From Xestospongia bergquistia (taxonomy: Eukaryota > Porifera > Demospongiae > Haplosclerida > Petrosiidae), in the NCBI GenBank assembly GCA_963965975.1, contig OZ014411.1, positions 8,991,501 to 9,055,500 of the forward strand: a stretch of DNA of 64,000 nt, in the 5' to 3' direction. The notes under the pieces were generated by a model that was given only the letters and a program-made list of their open reading frames with translations, had not been told where the DNA came from and made no database searches. Position 1 is the first letter of the stretch; each line of letters opens with the position of its first letter. Both the position numbers and the translations under genes were made by a program. Below, piece by piece: positions 48,195 to 60,800 of this stretch.

Positions 48195-49876
48195 ATGTGT
48201 AAGCTTACAATACTTTCAATGTTGTTGCACTGTCAGGTTACCATATTTACAACCTAGCTGTTAATGATTACTTCTGAAATATAAAATAACATCCAAATTG
48301 CTTAAGATACTGTCATAATGGACAATTGTTTGCAAAATTATGTCATGAGACTTTTGTTATAAACATCCTACTTATATATCTAGATGATGCTACTTACATC
48401 CATATACAAATAGATATTGATTGAGACAATCTTATCCTCTACCTCATCACCCAATATCATCTCTAAGATGAACAATGATAATGTTCTACAAATATATCCC
48501 AATGTTAACAATCATATATGTTATCATAATATCTAATATAGATACAATCAGAATTCCACTTACCCACATAATGCTCACAAGACCAACCATTAATGTGAAG
48601 CTTACACTTGTACCACTCTATTTTTCTCATACTTACCAATTAAAACACAATGAACAACTAAAATATATTTCAATTAATTTCAGATCATTTTCCCTCATAC
48701 ATTCATGGTATCTAGACCAAGCTTCTGACAAACTAAAGGCATTACTAGTTTTGATAACATTATAAAGATGTAGGTGATTAAAAAACTTGAAAGACTGAGA
48801 TATTTAAGGCATGATTTATCATGTAAAATATTCTTTCGACAGGGCCAACTTTACTGTATTACTGCAGTGATTATATTGCTGTAAGTTAACTTGTCCTGTT
48901 TATATAGATTATTTAATAGTAAATTTTGTTTCATTTTTCTAAAGATCATCAAATAGTGATTTATTGACAGTTTAGTCTTTTCTATAAAAACATATGTGTT
49001 TATTTCTGATAATGTCTGTTATCAAATAAGACAGAAACTTCACATATGCATTTAGTAGTGTTGTTTTAATTCATTTAGTTATAGTTTTAGTTTCTTGGAT
49101 GGTTCGATAATATTTATTGCTTTAGTTATAGTTTTGAGATTGTTAATTCTTACTTTTAGTTATTGTTCAGTTTATGTATTATAGTTTTAGTTCAATTAAA
49201 ATGATGAATAATCAACATTTATCCTATTTTTAATTTTAGTTTAGTAAGTATAACTTACTATAATGGGTTTTAGTTATAATTTTGAATACCTAAAACAACA
49301 GTTGCATACACAATAATATTATTATACTCATTGCCTCTATGAAAACAAGACATTGTACTAGTCCTATTATTTCTCTGTCTTCGTTTGAAAATTAACAACT
49401 TATCTTTACATAAACTATATACATTTTTTGATAAATAAGATCTAATTCTTTTCCATATAACATAGTATACCTCTATTTTAAAGTTATCATTTGATTTGTA
49501 TCTTCAGTTATATAGTTGTTTTAAAATATTAAAATTTATTATAATAGATATCTGTTGCACCTACACTAGATTGGTCTTAAACAACATGGAATTCCAAATC
49601 CAACTGTTTGTCACATAAGTGCATTTCAAAATGTCTTTGATGTTATCATACTAATCAAGTTATACTGTTGACAGCTTTTGATGCTTACATTGTTAATGTA
49701 AAATAACATTAAAATTAACTTAAAATACTGTCATAATGGACAATTGTTTACAAAATCCTGTAATGGGACTATTGTTGCAATATCCGGTCCATCTTATATA
49801 TATAGATGATATTGCTTGCATCCAAATAGATATATACACAAGACAAGACTATCAGAAGCTAATTAGCTATTCAAAC
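48195..49876 (+). promoter_or_regulatory. upstream region of Pmp-like gene 2 with two repeated modules
   Basis: Modules at about 48195-48415 and 49640-49830. Both contain 'atactgtcataatggacaa', then 'ttgttt-caaaat', and end in 'tatatagatgat'. The proximal module lies about 50-240 bp before the start codon, so it may include the transcription start. 46945-48194 has short ORFs (47640-47843) without features. Confidence 0.5.
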
Positions 49877-52800
49877 ATGAATAAGGCAACGGTTCCTGTG
49901 CTGTGGTTTCTATTGCTAATGTTCTGTTCAACTTCAAATCTGTCACATATTCATTCCTTGAACAAATCTGATGATCTAAATGAATATCTATGTGATCCAG
50001 ATCATCCTCTTCTACCAGAAACTCAGCTACTTCTCTCTCCTTATGTGAATCACATCCTGTCTTCAACTTCATTTTGTTTGGTGAGTAACATATCAAATAT
50101 CACTTTACGTAGTACATCAATAACTCCTGCTATTATAACTTGCAGACATTATAATAATAGTTATGAATCTGTTGGCTTTGGTTTTTATAATGTTAGTGGG
50201 TTGATGATTGAAAATGTACATATAACACAGTGTGGAGGACCTATGCCATCAACTAGTACTCTATATCCTAATGATACAACTTTCTATTTTCATGAGAGTC
50301 AGTCAGTGACATTGCTTATCAGTTACTCCTCTTATATCATGTTGTTTGGTGTTAACATTAACAACTATTATGGTTTTACTATACTTTTAATTAATATCAA
50401 TAACAATGTCACACTTAATAATATCAACATCACTTCTACATCTGGCAGTGCTCAGTGTTCTAAAAAAGTGTTTCCCAGTTGTGGTGGATCTGGACTTATA
50501 TTGTACTTTAGTAATTTTGACGATAGAATAGGAGTATTAGAAGCACATGTACTTATAAACAAGACTGTAATAGAAGACAATTGGAACATTGTACCATATA
50601 ATGACATTAACATTGCCTCTCAAGTGCCTAAAGCAATTAGTGCATTTGCAGCTGGTATGACAGTTATCTTTAGTTTAGGAAACTACAGTGCTAATGTACT
50701 ATTGTCACATGGATATTGGTATGACGATAATGGTGGTGTCTTTGATGGTTTAGCAATTATATTCAGTGATGCACCAGTAGAAAATGTTTCTGTTAGAGTA
50801 GCAAGTACTGAGTTTAACCACAATATTATTGGTGGAAATTTTGACTCAGTTAGAATAGGTTGTTTAGTCACTACAATATTTGATGATGAAAGTACCCATC
50901 ATACACCATGGGATATATTAACTATTTCACATAGTCTTATTACTGATTCATATTTTGATACTTATACTGAAAATGATTTCAACTCTCAAATTACTTTAAA
51001 TGAATACAATCACTCAGTTATACATATTATTACATCAACTAATGCCTCTGTTAATCTCAGAATACACCTAGATCATTTAGAATATAAACAAACGTATGTT
51101 GGAATACGGAACCCATTTATTCTCTCTGAATCAAAAGGACACAAAAATTTAGAAATCATTTTAGAATCTTTATATCTTTATGGCATTTTTAGCACACCTT
51201 TACAAACAGCTCTTAATTCTGGAAAAATTGTTTTTATTAATACAAAGTCTGTTTACATCAATGGAGAAAACAACCTTTTTAAACAATTAACAAGCTCAAT
51301 AATACAAGCATATAATAGTGATATTCATTTAAATGGTACACTTATTTTTAATAATAACAAAGCCAGTCATGGAGCTGCTATCAGACTTGATTTATTATCA
51401 CATCTAATTATTCATGAATTAACTAATGCATCTTTTATTAACAATCATGCTTTCTTTTATGGTGGTGCAATTTACTCACATATGGATAGAAATCTCCCCA
51501 CAATCAATCCACTATGTGCTATTCAAGTAGTAAGTCAGAATATTTCCCAATTCGATGCTACATTGTTTTTTAAAAATAACACTGCCACTTTGGCTGGAAA
51601 TTCCATCTACATGTCTCCATTGTATGACTGTCAACAGTTATACTTAAAAGAAGTAAATTCCTATGTTATATATCAAAAGTTGTTTCACTTTGAGCAAAAA
51701 GCAATAATCATGGGTTTGCTGAAGTATCTTCCGTTCCTGTTAGCATTTCTCAATGCAATATCAATAACAATGATAATAATAATGACCAGATCAAAATGTA
51801 TCCTGGTGAAACAATAACAATTGGTCTACAAGCTTATGATTTGAATGGTAATCCAACTTATGCTCAAATTTTTATCAGGATGACTAAACTTGAGAAACAT
51901 TGGCATCATAATTGTAGTCATAAATTCTCAGAGGACATAACATATCTGTTACCTGTTACACAACAAATTCAAACTGTCTACAGTAATAGTTGTACATCTT
52001 TACATTTTACCATATTTTCACAAAGCATTAGTGGTATAATGTATCTACATTTTGAGGTCTTGGGGTATATTCCTACAACAAAAGTTGAGCTTATTTCAAA
52101 ACCTTGTCCCCCAGGATTTACATACAGTAGTTAGACCAAAACATGTGTATGTAGTTCATTTCTAAAAGGGTTAGGGATTACACAATGTAACATTAAAACA
52201 TCAGCTATAAATATTCCACCTCAATCATGGGTAGGAGTTCTAGATAATGGAACTATCATTGGTTATACTGAACACTGTCCTTCTGGATATTGTTTACCAA
52301 ATACAACTATTAATATAACACAGCATGATATTATGTGTAGAGGGAATCGTATGGGATGGCTATGTGGTCAATGTAAAGAGGGGTACAGTATCGTTCTAGG
52401 GAGCACTGACTGTTACCAGTGTCCTAATAATGAACTTGCTATATCATCTGGCATACAAGGTGGTATATTGTATATATTCTTGTTGTATATTTTAAGATTG
52501 ACAATTGACTTGGGTACACTTGGAGGTTTTATATTTTGGCTAAATATTATATGGCAATATACTATACCATCTTCTCAAGTGCACATTAACTACACACCTT
52601 TACAATATTTGATATATTTTCTTACTTCCATCAAATATCAATGGAATATACCTGTGTGTATAATAAGTGATCTCAATGAACTTGGCAAGACTGCTATATT
52701 GTACTTTTTCCCACTTTACTTTTGGTTAATTGTTGCTGTCATTATCATTTTAAATCGATGTTCTAGACTAGCTAACCTCACTGTTGGGTCTTCTGTACAA

Positions 52801-53616
52801 GTACTAGTAACATTGATGTACATCTCTTACTCTGATTTGTTATCCATCCCATTGGTTGTTCTCACACCAGCACATATTCATTTTAACAGCACTAATAGTT
52901 CTGGTAAGTTATTGGTTTGGTATAGAAATGGCAGTGTCCTTTATGCTCAAAATCCTTACCACATTATTTTACTATGTGTTAGTATTGCAGCACTATCATT
53001 CTTTATTATACCTTTTACATTGGTTGGATTATTTGGAGTTAAAATGTTGAGGATTGCTTGTATTTCAAAGTACTTTCGTCTATTTATTGATGCTATTCAT
53101 GGACCTTACAAGGACAACTTGAGGTACTGGTTTGGTTTGAGGTTGATAGTCCTGTCTCTCATCTATATTATCACTGCTATATTTCAAGGTAGTAGTATGA
53201 CATTACAACTTTTACTGATTATATTTGTTCTGGTATTTTATACTATTGCTCAAACTTTTGTCTTACCTTACAAGAACAATATATTGAATATACTTGAATT
53301 ATGGTTTATGGTACTTCTTCTGGTCAATTTTATTGTACGCCTTTCTTACAACGTATCAGATTATCATACTTCAACCAATATTGTGACCACACTTGAAATT
53401 GTTCTTTGTTTTGTTACCTATTGTATTATCTTGTTATATCATGGATATCTTTCATTGAGTGATCTGAGTTGTACTAGGAAGTATGTACAATATCTCAAAA
53501 ATACTAACTGTATTTTATATAAAAGGATCAAGAAACTAGTGAAGAATGATAATAATAATAATGAAGTTCTTGTACCATTACCAAGTGATGAAGATTCTTT
53601 TGAGTATGAAGAATAG
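49877..53616 (+). pseudogene. Pmp-like beta-helix multi-pass receptor, gene 2 (disrupted)
   Basis: Starts MNKATVPVLWFLLLMFCS (signal peptide) and is open to about 51698, where one base is missing relative to gene 3 (about residue 608). The frame resumes and is open to TAG at 52132-52134, which replaces the GAG of gene 3 in the CPPGFTYSS region. After the stop it is open to 53616, ending DEDSFEYEE. There are small in-frame deletions too (about 50622 and at the first membrane span, about 52428). From about 50735 to 51170 it is almost identical to gene 3, unlike flanking parts. Without correction no full-length receptor could be made; a truncated secreted ectodomain is conceivable. Confidence 0.85.
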
Positions 53617-53938
53617 ATAATGACAATTTGCAGAGAACTTAATGACGTATTACAGTTTATAATTCAGTAGTAAATTAAGTTTAAATATTTTTGTCATGTT
53701 TTATTACTTTTGTAGATTACTAGTTTAATATGTTATTCCTTATATAAATAACGACGTGTAAACAGAATTAATTTTTTTTGGTATAAAGAAATCCATCTCT
53801 TTGTTTTGATTTGATTATTAATAAATTTGTTTGTTTTAAAAATACAATTACAATAATAACACTTCATTAATACTGACAACTGCATATAAAATATTTTTAA
53901 TCTAGGAGTATAACAATTTAACATTTAATTTAGTAATC

Positions 53939-54151
53939 TCAGCATTCAATCACTACTGAAAAGTAGGATGACATTTGATCTTGTGCATTTACACTTTCTC
54001 TGAAAAGATGAGAACAGTCTTTACAATCATATATGCTGAATGTAACTCCTAATAAGCCTTCGGGAGTCAAATCTGCTTCATAATAAACATCCAGTAAGAC
54101 ATCAGATGTTTCTTTTAACAAGGCTAACAAATTACTATATAACTCATTCAC
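53939..54151 (-). CDS. possible last exon of an unknown gene
   Basis: A minus-strand open stretch reads NLLALLKETSDVLLDVYYEA and later IYDCKDCSHLFRES, then MSSYFSVVIEC and a stop. Composition is protein-like (balanced charges, few low-complexity runs), and an acceptor-like AG precedes it. No start codon other than a weak GTG, and no partner exon was found, so it may be a stray exon. No family recognised. Confidence 0.3.
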   Translation of the reverse strand: MNELYSNLLALLKETSDVLLDVYYEADLTPEGLLGVTFSIYDCKDCSHLFRESVNAQDQMSSYFSVVIEC

Positions 54152-54169
54152 TTATAATAGTCTCCGATT

Positions 54170-54435
54170 ATAAGAAAAATGAAACATTATTTTGTCTTGA
54201 TGAATCTGGTCCCATGACCACTTTTGGGAAGCTAGCGTTGATCCATTCAGACCAATTTTGAGCCACTTTTAGTCCTGGACTGACATTTTCATGACTTAAG
54301 TACTTATTAAATGCTCATTCCTTGTCTTCTTCTTGCTGTCAAAGTCTATCTTTAAAATAGTTATGAACTATTATAGTTTAATTTATTTACATGTCCATTG
54401 TTTTATTACTATTTTACTATAAGTGGTATAAAACA
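54170..54435. repeat. dispersed repeat shared with the right end of the window
   Basis: 'ggtcccatgaccacttttg' and 'tccattcagaccaattttg' recur at 62950-63010, and 'tcaaagtctatctt-aaaatag' with 'acatg-cca-tgttttatta' recurs at 63907-63990. The repeat probably belongs to the LINE-associated mobile DNA found there. 54520-54660 is a low-complexity stretch of 'aaataaatcatga'-type inverted words. Confidence 0.6.
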
Positions 54436-54719
54436 AACCTTAGATGCATGCCATTACCAGAGATGCTGATGATGACAGTTATGGGGTGCCTTTTGTATCA
54501 AAATTGGAAAATTATCATGATATAATAAATAAGTCATGATTTATTAAATAACTCTTGATTTACTTCTTATTTATTTAATAAATCATGCATTATTTAGTAA
54601 ATCACAAGTTATTTAACAAATAATGAGCATAAAAAATAAATCATAACTTGTTAATTGTATCGTTGAATGTATTCAATTTTGATACTAATGGAGCCCAATA
54701 TGGGTACAATAATTTAGTA

Positions 54720-57700
54720 GGCAATGTTAACAAGCAGTTATGCCCGATCATTTAAACCAACACTCAATCACACTGTGACAGTGTCATAATGGTAACTATC
54801 TTTGAACACATGTTAATGTTTACACTTCATTTAAAAATATACACTGATAATATTGCTCAATAATAACTGAAATCATTGTCATGACTCAGTATTCTTTGCA
54901 AAACCTGTCGTGATATTCAATTATGTACTTTACATATTAAGAAATACAGTGATGATATTTTGATTGCTGCAAGTCTGACTCCTATTGATTTACATGAATA
55001 TCATATAGTAAAATTCCAAATTCCAAATATCAACAAGCATAGAATGATCTGTTAACAGTTTTTCTATAACAACATTGTATGTTTACTTGTGATAATTAAT
55101 ATATTTGTATATAAATTAGTCTTGACAACAATTATAGAATGGTGAAATAAAGCTAAGCAATAATGACAATTCAAAATCTTTGAACATAAAGCTCATTGCA
55201 CTAACGTTTACACAGATATTATTTACAATGTGATAAAATGTATTAATAATATATGGAAGGAAAAATCAGTGTATTAATGTATCTTTTTCTATATAGTAAA
55301 CCTCTATTCCTCTATGTCTGTTTAAAATTACAAAACAACTAGTCGTTACATAAACTATATGATATATTTGACATATAATATTCATTTTTTTATAATTTGA
55401 GGTGACATTTAACTTATTGTGGATGCATATTTAAGTTTCTATTAGTAATATATAGTTGTTATAAAAACTAGCTAAATAACTGGAGTACTAAAATTATTAA
55501 AAACAAAATGTAGTTGTGACTTAAGTCGTAATGTTTTTGTTTATGTGTGTAAGCTTAAAAATACTTTCAGTGTTGTTGTACTGTCAGTCTGTCATATTGA
55601 CAAACTAGCTGTTGATGCTTACTTCTGTAATATAAAATAACCTCAAAATTGCTTGAGATACTGTCATATAAATAGAAAGTTCTTTGCAAAATCATGTCAT
55701 GGACTTTTGTTATAAACATACAAATAAACACAAGATATTGATTGAGATAATCTTATCCTCTACCTCATCAACCAATATCATCTCTAAGATTAACAATAAT
55801 AACGTTCCACAAATGTATCCCAATGTTAACAATCATACGTGTTATATCAATATATCTAATACAGATCCAACCAGAAGTCAACCCACCCTCATGAAACTCA
55901 TATGATCAAACCATGAACACAAAGCTTCCACTAATCTATTTTAGTCATTTGAAGTATGATTTTAAAACATCATTTGAAAAATTCTTTGAACAGGGTCATC
56001 GTTATGTGTACTTTTATATAGTGTTATACAGTGAATTCCAAATTCCAAACATCAAAAGCATAGAGTGATCTGTTAACACTTTTTCTATAAGAACATTGTA
56101 TATTTACTTGCAATAATTAATATCTGTATACTCAATTAACCTTGACAACAATTATTGAATGGTAAAATAGAGCTAAGCAGTATAATAACAACTCTAAATA
56201 TTTTGTACATGAAACTCATTGTACTAGAGTAAATACAGATATTTAGTGATAAAATGTATTGATGTTGTATGAAGGGAAAATTAGTGTATCTTTTTCTAGT
56301 AAACTTCTGTCATACCTCTATTTGTGTTTAAAAATTAACAACTAATAATTGCATAACCTATTTGTTATTTTTGACATATAATATTCATTTTTGAAAAATT
56401 TAAGGTGATATTAACTTATTGTGGATGCATATTTGAATTTCTATTAGTTATATATAGTTGTTATAAAAACTATATAGATAATTGGAGTGCTATAATTATG
56501 AAAAACAAAATTTAGCCATGACTTAAGTCATACTGTTTTTGTTTATGTGTGTAAGCTTAAAAATACTTTCAATGTTGTTGTACTGTCAGTGCCATATTGA
56601 CAAGCTAGCTGTTGATGCTTACTTCTGTAATACAAAATAACATCAAAGTTGATTGAGATAATGTCATAATGGACAGTTGTTTACAAAATCATGTTATGAC
56701 GTGTTTGTTATAACATCCTATTTATGTATATAGATGATGCTACATATATCTATACAATAGATTACACAATAGAAGACACTACTTACATCTATACAAATAG
56801 ACATGAGACATTGATTGAGACAATCTTTACCTTCACCTTATCACCCAATATCATCTTTAACATTAACAATAATAATGTTCTACAAATGTATTCCAATGTT
56901 AACAATCATGTATGTTATCATCATATCTAATACAGATCCAACCAGAATTCCACCTACACTCATGACACTCATGAGATCAAAACATTAACATGAAGGTTAC
57001 ACATGCACAACTTTATGTTAGAGATTTGAGACATGATTTGTAAAGCATCATTTGAAATATTCTTGAATAGGGCAATCCTCATTGTGCTACTGCAGTGTTT
57101 ATATTGCTAAAAGTTAACTTGTCTTGCTTATATGAGATCAAATAATAATAGTTAAATTTGTTTCGTTTTTCCAAAGATCAACAAACAGTGATTTATTGAC
57201 ATTTTAGTCTTTAGTATAAAACTATTTTCTGTTACAATTAAGATATTTTCACAATAACAGTTATTGTATGGTAAAGTAGAATAATTGCCAAATAGTAACA
57301 ATTATATAGTCTATTGAACAATCTTCACAAAAGTATTTACAATAATAACATAATACTTTGTTCATGATCATTGTGAAAAAGACATTGCACTAGTATACAT
57401 GTCCTATTATTTCCTTGTCTTGGTTTGAAAATTAACAACTAATCATTGTATAAACTACATACCTTGTTTGATAAATATGATCTAAATTTTTTTCAATAAA
57501 ACAAATTGAACCTTTTAGTATACACTCAATTGTCTTCAGTTATATAGTTGTATTAAAAATTAAAATTTATTATGGTAGGTAACTGTTGTATTTGCAGTAG
57601 GTTAGTGCTATGCAACATCAATTTTAAATCCTGCTGTTTGTCATGTGAGTACACTTCAAAATGGCTTTTGATGCTTACATTCCTAACACAAAATAACATT

Positions 57701-57864
57701 AAAATTAGCTTAAAATACTGTCATAATGGACAATTGTTTACAAAATCCTGTCATATCACTTTTGTTGCAATATCCACTCCAATTTGTATATATAGGTGAT
57801 ACTGATCACATCTGAACAGATAGCCACAAGACAAGATTCTCAGAAGCTAAACAGTTTTTCAAAC
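54720..57864 (+). promoter_or_regulatory. upstream region of Pmp-like gene 3 with three repeated modules
   Basis: Homologous to the upstream regions of genes 1 and 2 (starts with 'gatcatttaaaccaacactc'). Modules lie at about 55545-55740, 56550-56800 and 57655-57830, about 1 kb apart, each with 'tactgtcataatggac'-type and 'gttataacat'-type words. The ~1 kb interval is itself repeated ('ttccaaa-atcaa-aagcata' at about 55015 and 56040). Short ORFs at 55684-55905 and 56724-56930 lie in this repeated DNA and are not genes in my view. Confidence 0.55.
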
Positions 57865-60800
57865 ATGAATAAGACTATAGTTTGCGTTCTGTCGTTTCTC
57901 TTACTAGTGTCCTGTTCAACATTAAATCTGTCTCATATTCATTCATTAAACAAACCTGGTGATCTAAACAAATACGTCTGTGATCCAGATCATTCTCTTC
58001 TACCAAACACTCAACTACTCCTCTCTCCTAATGTGAATCACATCCTGTCTTCAACTTCATTTTGTTTGGTGAGTAACATATCAAATATCACTTTACGTAG
58101 TACATCAATAACTCCTGCTATTATAACTTGCAGACATTATAATAATAGTTATGAATCTGTTGGCTTTGGTTTTTATAATGTTAGTGGATTGATGATTGAA
58201 AATGTAAATATAACAAAGTGTGGAGGACCTATGCCATCAACTAGTACTCTATATCCTAATGATACAACTTTCTATTTTCATGAGAGTCAATCAGTGACAT
58301 TGCTTCTCAGTTATTCCTCTTGTATCACGTTGTTTGGGGTTAACATTAACAACTATTATGGTTTTGCTATACTTTTAATTAATATCAATAATAATGTCAC
58401 ACTTAATAATGTCAACATCATATCTACATCTGGCAGTGCTCAATGTTCTAAAAAAGTGCTTCGCAGTTGTGGTGGATCAGGACTTATATTGTACTTTAGT
58501 AATTTGGATAAAAGAATAGGATTATTAGAAGCACATGTGCTTGTAAACAAGACTATAATAGAAGGCAATTGGAACATTGTACCATATGTTGACATTAACA
58601 TTGCAGCTGAAGTCCATGCTAAAGAGCCTAAAGCAATTAGTGCATTTGCAGCTGGTATGACAGTTATCTTTAGTTTTAGAACCTACAGTGCTAATGTACT
58701 ATTGTCATATGGATATTGGTATGAAGATCATGGTGGTGTCTTTGATGGTTTAGCAATTATATTCAGTGATGCACCAGTAGAAAATGTTTCTGTTAGAGTA
58801 GCAAGTACTGAGTTTAACCACAATATTATTGGTGGAAATTTTGACTCAGTTAGAATAGGTTGCTTAGTTACTACAATTTTTGATGATGAAAGTACCCATC
58901 ATACACCATGGGATATATTAACTATTTCACATAGTCTTATTACTGATTCATATTTTGATACTTATACTGAAAATGATTTCAACTCTCAAATTACTTTAAA
59001 TGAATACAATCACTCAGTTATACATATTATTACATCAACTAATGCCTCTGTTAATCTCAGAATACACCTAGATCATTTAGAATATAAACAAATGTATGTT
59101 GGAATACGGAACCCATTTATTCTCTCTGAATCAAAAGGACACAAAAATTTAGAAATCATTTTAGAATCTCTAAATGTTTATGGAGTTTTTAGCACACCTT
59201 TACAAACAGCTCTTAATTCTGGAAAAATCGTTTTTGTTAATACAAAATCTGTTTACATCAATGGAGAAAACAACCTTTTTAAACAATTAACAAGCTCAGT
59301 AATACAAGCATATAATAGTGATATTCATTTAAATGGTACACTGATTTTTAATAATAACAAAGCCAGTCATGGAGCTGCTATCAGACTTGATTCATCATCA
59401 CATCTCTTTATTCATGAATTAACTAATGCATCTTTTATTAACAATCATGCTTCCTTTTATGGTGGTGCAATTTACTCACATATGGATAGAAACCTCCCCA
59501 CAATCAATCCATTATGTGCTATTCAAGTAGTCAGTCAGAATATTTCCCAATTAAATGCTACATTGTCTTTTGAAAATAACACTGCCCAATTGGCTGGAAA
59601 TTCTATCTACATGTCTCCATTGTATGACTGTCAACAGTTGTACTTAAATAAAGTTAATTCTAGTGATGTATATCAAAAGTTAATTCAATTTGAAGCTAAA
59701 AGCAATTATCATTGGTTCAATGAAATATCTTCAGTAGCTATTAACACTTATCGTTGTAATATAAATAACATTGGTGATAATAAAAACCAGATCAAAGTAT
59801 ATCCTTGTGAAACAATAACAATTGGTCTACAAGCTTATGATCTGAATGGTAATCCAACTTATGCTCAAATTTTTACTAGATTGATTAAATTTAGGAAACG
59901 TTGGTATCATCAGCGTAGTTATAGACTGCAAGAGGACATAACATATCTATTACCTGTTACACAACAAATTCAAACTGTCTACAGTAATAGTTGTACAGCT
60001 TTACATTTTACCATATTTTCACAAAGCATTAGTGGTATAATGTATTTACATTTTGAGGTCTTGGGATATATTCCTACAACAAAAGTTAAACTTATTTCAA
60101 AACCTTGTCCACCAGGATTTACATATAGTAGTGAGACCAAAGCATGTGTATGTAGTTCATTTATAAAAAGGCTAGGGATTACACAATGTAACATTGATAC
60201 ATTAGCAATAAATATTCCACCTCAATCATGGCTGGGAATTGTAGATAATGGAATTATCATTGCTTATACTGAACACTGTCCTTCTGGATACTGTCTACCA
60301 AATACAACTATTAATATAACACAACCTGATATTATGTGTAGAGAAAATCGTATGGGATGGCTATGTGGTCAATGTAAAGAGGGTTACAGCATTGTCCTTG
60401 GGAGCAATAATTGTTACCAGTGTTCTAATACACTACATACTGCACTAGCTATATCATTTGGTATATTAGGTGGTATAGTGTATGTATTAGTGTTGTTTAG
60501 TTTGAGATTGACAATTGATTTGGGTTCACTTGGAGGCTTTATATTTTGGCTGAATATTATATGGCCGTCTTCTGTAGCAGACATCAACTATACACCTTTA
60601 CAATATATGGAGTATTTGCTTACTTCTATCAAATATCAATGGAATATACCTGTGTGTATAACAAGTGATCTCAGTGAACTTGGCAAGACTGCTATATTGT
60701 ACTTTTTCCCACTTTACTTTTGGTTAATTGTTGCTGCCATTGTCATTTTAAGTCGATGTTCTACCAGACTTGCTAACCTTATTGTTGGGTCCTCAGTACA

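Larger units (their letters stand above)
46945..53915 (+). repeat. right arm of the ~6.9 kb inverted duplication
   Basis: Inverted counterpart of 32500-39375, including upstream modules, Pmp-like gene 2 and its 3' flank up to a shared 'taaaat' plus 'aggagta' block near 53905. Non-coding similarity upstream of the gene is strong enough to place module by module. Confidence 0.85.

Noticed and set aside
48475..48765. 96-codon ORF upstream of Pmp-like gene 2
   Set aside because: The same DNA recurs upstream of genes 1 and 3 without a conserved reading frame, so it is repeated flank rather than a gene.
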